This document shows positions 4,605 to 7,163 of a stretch of DNA of 7,163 nucleotides, in pieces. Position 1 is the stretch's first letter. The number at the start of each line of letters is the position of its first letter. The notes beneath the pieces were generated by a model. That model saw only the letters and a list, made by a program, of their open reading frames with translations, had not been told where the DNA came from and searched no databases. Source of the DNA: Armatimonadota bacterium (GTDB lineage: Bacteria; Sysuimicrobiota; Sysuimicrobiia; Sysuimicrobiales; Humicultoraceae); the NCBI GenBank assembly GCA_016198805.1, contig JACQHU010000103.1, forward strand, positions 1 to 7,163. The letters run 5' to 3'. The translations under genes and the position numbers were made by a program.

Positions 4605-6224
4605 ATGCGCACGAGTCGATCGATGGTCCTGGCACGCCGCGGCATGGTCGCGTCGGGCCACCCGCTGGCCGCGGCCGCAGGCCTCCAGGTGCTCGGCGCC
4701 GGCGGGAACGCCGTGGACGCAGCGATCGCCACCGCCGGCGTCCTGGGGGTCGCCCAGCCCATGATGAGTGGCCTGGGCGGCGACACGTTCATGCTCGTCT
4801 ATCGCAAACGCGAAGGCCGCATCTGGGCCATGAATGCCAGCGGCCCGGCGCCTGCGGGCGCGACCCGTGAGTTCTTCGTCGAGCGCGGCTACGCGAAGAT
4901 GCCGCTGCGCGGGATGCTCGCGGTCTCGGTGCCCGGCGCGGTAGCCGCGATGGTGACCGCGCTGACACGATGGGGCAGCGGACGGTTCACGCTGCAGCAC
5001 CTGCTCGAGCCGGCCATCCGGTACGCCGAGGAGGGGGTACCCGTCGCCCGGAAGGTCGCGCAGTGGATGCACGAGCTCGAGCCGGTGCTGTCGCGGTATC
5101 CGTCCTCAGCCGCAGTCTTCCTGCCGAAAGGCCGACCGCTGGCCGAGGGCGACATTCTGGTCCAGCGCGATCTGGCCCCATCGCTGCGGATCGTGGCCGC
5201 CGGTGGCGCCGAGGCCTTCTACCGCGGTCCCATCGCGAGAGCGATCGATGAGTACGGCCGCAGCCACGGCGGGCTGCTGACGGCGGACGACCTCGCGGGG
5301 TATGAGGTCGACGTCGTTGAGCCCCTGCACACGACCTATCGGGGCATCACCGTCTTCACCACACCGCCGCAGTCGCAGGGGTTCCTGCTGCTCGGGATGC
5401 TGAACCTGCTCGAAGACTTCTCGCCGGCGCCCTGGGGTTCGGCTGACTGGGTGCATCGGGCCGTGGAAGCCAAGAAACTCGCCTATGCCGACCGGGTCGC
5501 GTATCTGGGCGATCCGAAGTTTGTGCGGAATCCCATTGATCGGTTACTCGATAAGACCTACGCCGCCCACCGGCGTCGGGCCATCGATCCCGCCCGGGCC
5601 GCCGAGGCACCAACCGGCGGGCTGCCCGCGGAGGTCCCGGGCGACACCACCTACTTCTGCACCGCCGACGTGGAAGGCAACCTCGTTTCGTACATCACCA
5701 GCCTCTCGGCGGCGTTCGGCTGCGGAGAGATCGTCGAGGGCACCGGCATCATGCTCAACAACCGCGCAGGCCGTGGGTTCACCCTCACCGCCGGGCATCC
5801 CAACTGCATCGCGCCCGGCAAGCGCACCATGCACACGCTGAGCCCATACATGGCCACCAAGGATGGCGCACCCTGGCTGACCTGGGGCACGCCGGGCGGG
5901 GACGGGCAGCCGCAGTGGAGCCTTCAGATCTTCCTGAACCTGGTGGAGGCCGGGATGAATCTGCAGCAGGCCGTCGAAGCCCCGCGCTGGCAGAGCTTCC
6001 CCGGCACCGATCCGGCGACCATCGAGACGCCGTTTGAACTCCGCATCGACACGGGCTACCCGGCAGAAACGCCGGCGGAACTCGAGCGGCGCGGTCACCG
6101 CCTCAGGCCCATGGGCGAGATGGAAAGCGGTGGAGCCGGTCAGGGGATCATGGTGGATCACGAGCGGGGGCTCTACATCGGCGCGTCCGATCCCCGGGTG
6201 GACGGCTGCGCCATCGGCCTCTAG
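4605..6224 (+). CDS. Gamma-glutamyltranspeptidase-family Ntn-hydrolase, cytoplasmic and non-classical
   Basis: The protein has 539 residues, the usual length of this self-cleaving family. Landmarks: GMVASGHPLAAAAGLQVL (13-30), GGNAVDAA (33-40), MMSGLGGDTFMLVY (53-66), YRGPIARAIDEYG (206-218), AYADRVAYLGDP (294-304), GDTTYF (346-351), GIMLNNRAG (381-389), HTLSPYM (410-416), GTPGGD (428-433) and GASDPRVDG (526-534). Thr348 is the expected autoprocessing site and nucleophile, at the new N-terminus of the small subunit. Compared with E. coli GGT as recalled, Arg114 aligns with Ser79, the Ser462-Ser463 pair with His410-Thr411, and Asp433 falls at about Arg390. The usual GGGGF is GGDTF. These are the residues that hold gamma-glutamyl donors, so glutathione may not be the substrate. 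Related GGD-type members include HpxW (oxamate amidohydrolase) and YwrD-like proteins. No signal peptide is seen, unlike periplasmic GGT. It converges with the DUF3048 gene. Confidence 0.88.
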   Translation: MRTSRSMVLARRGMVASGHPLAAAAGLQVLGAGGNAVDAAIATAGVLGVAQPMMSGLGGDTFMLVYRKREGRIWAMNASGPAPAGATREFFVERGYAKMPLRGMLAVSVPGAVAAMVTALTRWGSGRFTLQHLLEPAIRYAEEGVPVARKVAQWMHELEPVLSRYPSSAAVFLPKGRPLAEGDILVQRDLAPSLRIVAAGGAEAFYRGPIARAIDEYGRSHGGLLTADDLAGYEVDVVEPLHTTYRGITVFTTPPQSQGFLLLGMLNLLEDFSPAPWGSADWVHRAVEAKKLAYADRVAYLGDPKFVRNPIDRLLDKTYAAHRRRAIDPARAAEAPTGGLPAEVPGDTTYFCTADVEGNLVSYITSLSAAFGCGEIVEGTGIMLNNRAGRGFTLTAGHPNCIAPGKRTMHTLSPYMATKDGAPWLTWGTPGGDGQPQWSLQIFLNLVEAGMNLQQAVEAPRWQSFPGTDPATIETPFELRIDTGYPAETPAELERRGHRLRPMGEMESGGAGQGIMVDHERGLYIGASDPRVDGCAIGL

Positions 6225-6231
6225 CGCGATT

Positions 6232-6259
6232 CAGCCGTCCGCCGTCACGTCGCCGGCTG
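6232..6259. terminator. Weak hairpin between two convergent genes
   Basis: CAGCCG (6232-6237) pairs with CGGCTG (6254-6259) across a 16-base loop, in the 42-base gap between the GGT-like stop and the DUF3048 stop. There is no T-run on either strand. Its position is right for a bidirectional terminator, but the structure is poor. Confidence 0.25.
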
Positions 6260-6266
6260 TTGACCG

Positions 6267-7163
6267 CTATTTCGTCGGCTCGACCGAGAACGGCCGGTCA
6301 GCCGTGAACAGTTCGATCCAGACGGGGCCGCGGGGAAGCACCACCGGACCGCCGCGGCCGTCTTTCAGGACCAGCGGCCCGGATGCCGATCGGGTCCAGG
6401 CCCCTTCGCTCAGGTGGCCTTCCGAGGCAATGACCAGGCGGCCGCTGCCGGTCAGGTCGATCCGGCTGCTGAGAGTGCCGTTCTCCTGGACCTGCCACCA
6501 GCGGACGAAGACCACGAGCACCGACCTCGCGCCGATCTGCCGGCCTTCGGCGTCCAGGTGCGGCCGCCCATCCTGCTCGCGCTGATACCGGCGGCGTTCC
6601 GAGTCGTACCGCCATCGGACGGCATACAGCGGGCCGTAGTCGAGCGTGACACCAGCCGCCGGGGTCCCGTCGGCGGCCGGGGTCCCAAACGTGTAGGAGA
6701 CACCGCGGGGGTGCACCTCAATAGGCGTCTTCTTCACCGCCTCGCGCAGCCCGTCGATGCTGGTGTAGAGGTTGTGAGGCATCTGGCGTGCTGCATCGCG
6801 CCAGAAGGGGCCGGGCGTCCAGAACTGGTTGATCACCGGGATCCCGTTGGCCCGGATAGCCGCCAGCGCCTCGCCGCTGTAGCCGGCATGCACCAGGATC
6901 GCGCCCAGGTCGGTGGCGATGTCGAGCATATAGCGCCGGACGCTGCGCACCGGCCCGACGGCCTTGGGCGCCGCGTCGCAGAACGCGGCGAGAAACCGCG
7001 TGATCCGTCCCTCGGTGGGCATCGCGTACACCAGGCAGGCCTCGGCCAGGCCCGCCTGCGGACGGGCCTGTGGGGTGTTCTCCACGACGACGAGCAGCGG
7101 GGCCTCGCCGTCTTCGCCCGGCGCGAACACGCGCCGCGGCGCCGGCATCGGGAGCGAGATCGG
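6267..7163 (-). CDS. DUF3048 (YerB-like) protein, 5' end beyond the window
   Basis: Leftward gene, open to the right edge without a stop. The first in-window ATG is at 7148 (293 residues), but the frame continues upstream and family members usually have an exported or lipoprotein N-terminus. The true start is therefore probably outside. Numbered from 7148, the DUF3048 signature is clear: VENTPQARPQAGLAEACLVY (22-41), TEGRITRFLA (45-54), GPVRSVRRYMLDIA (65-78), ILVHAGYSGEA (84-94) and MPHNLYTSIDGLREA (123-137). The second half has VRWRYDSERRRYQREQDG (177-194), HLDAEGRQI (197-205) and WIELF (277-281). The family includes B. subtilis YerB; its biochemical role is not established. The N-terminal and C-terminal halves of the family domain are both present here, so the protein looks intact apart from its leader. 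Confidence 0.88.
   Translation of the reverse strand, partial: PISLPMPAPRRVFAPGEDGEAPLLVVVENTPQARPQAGLAEACLVYAMPTEGRITRFLAAFCDAAPKAVGPVRSVRRYMLDIATDLGAILVHAGYSGEALAAIRANGIPVINQFWTPGPFWRDAARQMPHNLYTSIDGLREAVKKTPIEVHPRGVSYTFGTPAADGTPAAGVTLDYGPLYAVRWRYDSERRRYQREQDGRPHLDAEGRQIGARSVLVVFVRWWQVQENGTLSSRIDLTGSGRLVIASEGHLSEGAWTRSASGPLVLKDGRGGPVVLPRGPVWIELFTADRPFSVEPTK

Noticed and set aside
4023..5072. Long leftward open frame covering the DUF4383 gene and the start of the GGT-like gene
   Set aside because: It is Arg/His/Gly-rich with no recognisable motif, and it conflicts with two genes that have clear domains and ribosome sites.

Overview
The window is GC-rich throughout, with third codon positions mostly G or C. 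Its genes are short-spaced housekeeping and envelope genes of a kind seen in GC-rich Terrabacteria and related uncultivated lineages (Chloroflexota, Actinomycetota or neighbouring candidate phyla). This guess rests on the DUF3048 and DUF4383 proteins, the style of the MutY and Nth proteins, and clear Shine-Dalgarno sites. The species cannot be named from the sequence. No CRISPR array, tRNA, rRNA, transposase, integrase or phage gene was seen.

Layout from left to right. (1) The 5' end of an M24-type Xaa-Pro peptidase runs leftward off the window (1-209). (2) A non-coding gap holds a three-tier hairpin (360-416). (3) A leftward gene encodes a secreted protein that looks like a beta-sandwich binding protein (437-1189). 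(4) It is divergent, across about 320 bp, from a rightward gene for an exported seven-bladed beta-propeller of the virginiamycin-B-lyase (Vgb) type (1513-2547). The gap contains a decayed piece of a Vgb-like repeat. (5) Thirteen bases after the propeller gene comes nth, endonuclease III (2561-3376). Its basic tail overlaps tail-to-tail with (6) a leftward mutY-like adenine glycosylase gene (3274-4023). (7) A strong GC hairpin followed by a T-run separates mutY from (8) a leftward four-helix DUF4383 membrane protein gene (4097-4447). (9) Divergent from it is a cytoplasmic gamma-glutamyltranspeptidase-like Ntn-hydrolase gene (4605-6224). (10) This converges on a leftward DUF3048 (YerB-like) gene whose 5' end lies beyond the right edge (6267-7163).

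The only evident functional pairing is nth with mutY. Both are helix-hairpin-helix/4Fe-4S base-excision repair glycosylases, handling oxidised pyrimidines and adenine opposite 8-oxoguanine respectively, and they are arranged convergently. The two exported proteins at 437-2547 share a divergent control region and may be co-regulated, but nothing shows a shared role.

I did not find a convincing new multi-gene system. The points most worth a second look are the antisense overlap of the two repair genes with their Arg/Ala-rich tails, a MutY lacking its usual 8-oxoG-recognition domain, a GGT-family enzyme lacking the classical glutamate-binding residues, the Vgb blade remnant, and two intergenic regions with direct repeats offset by 21 bp.
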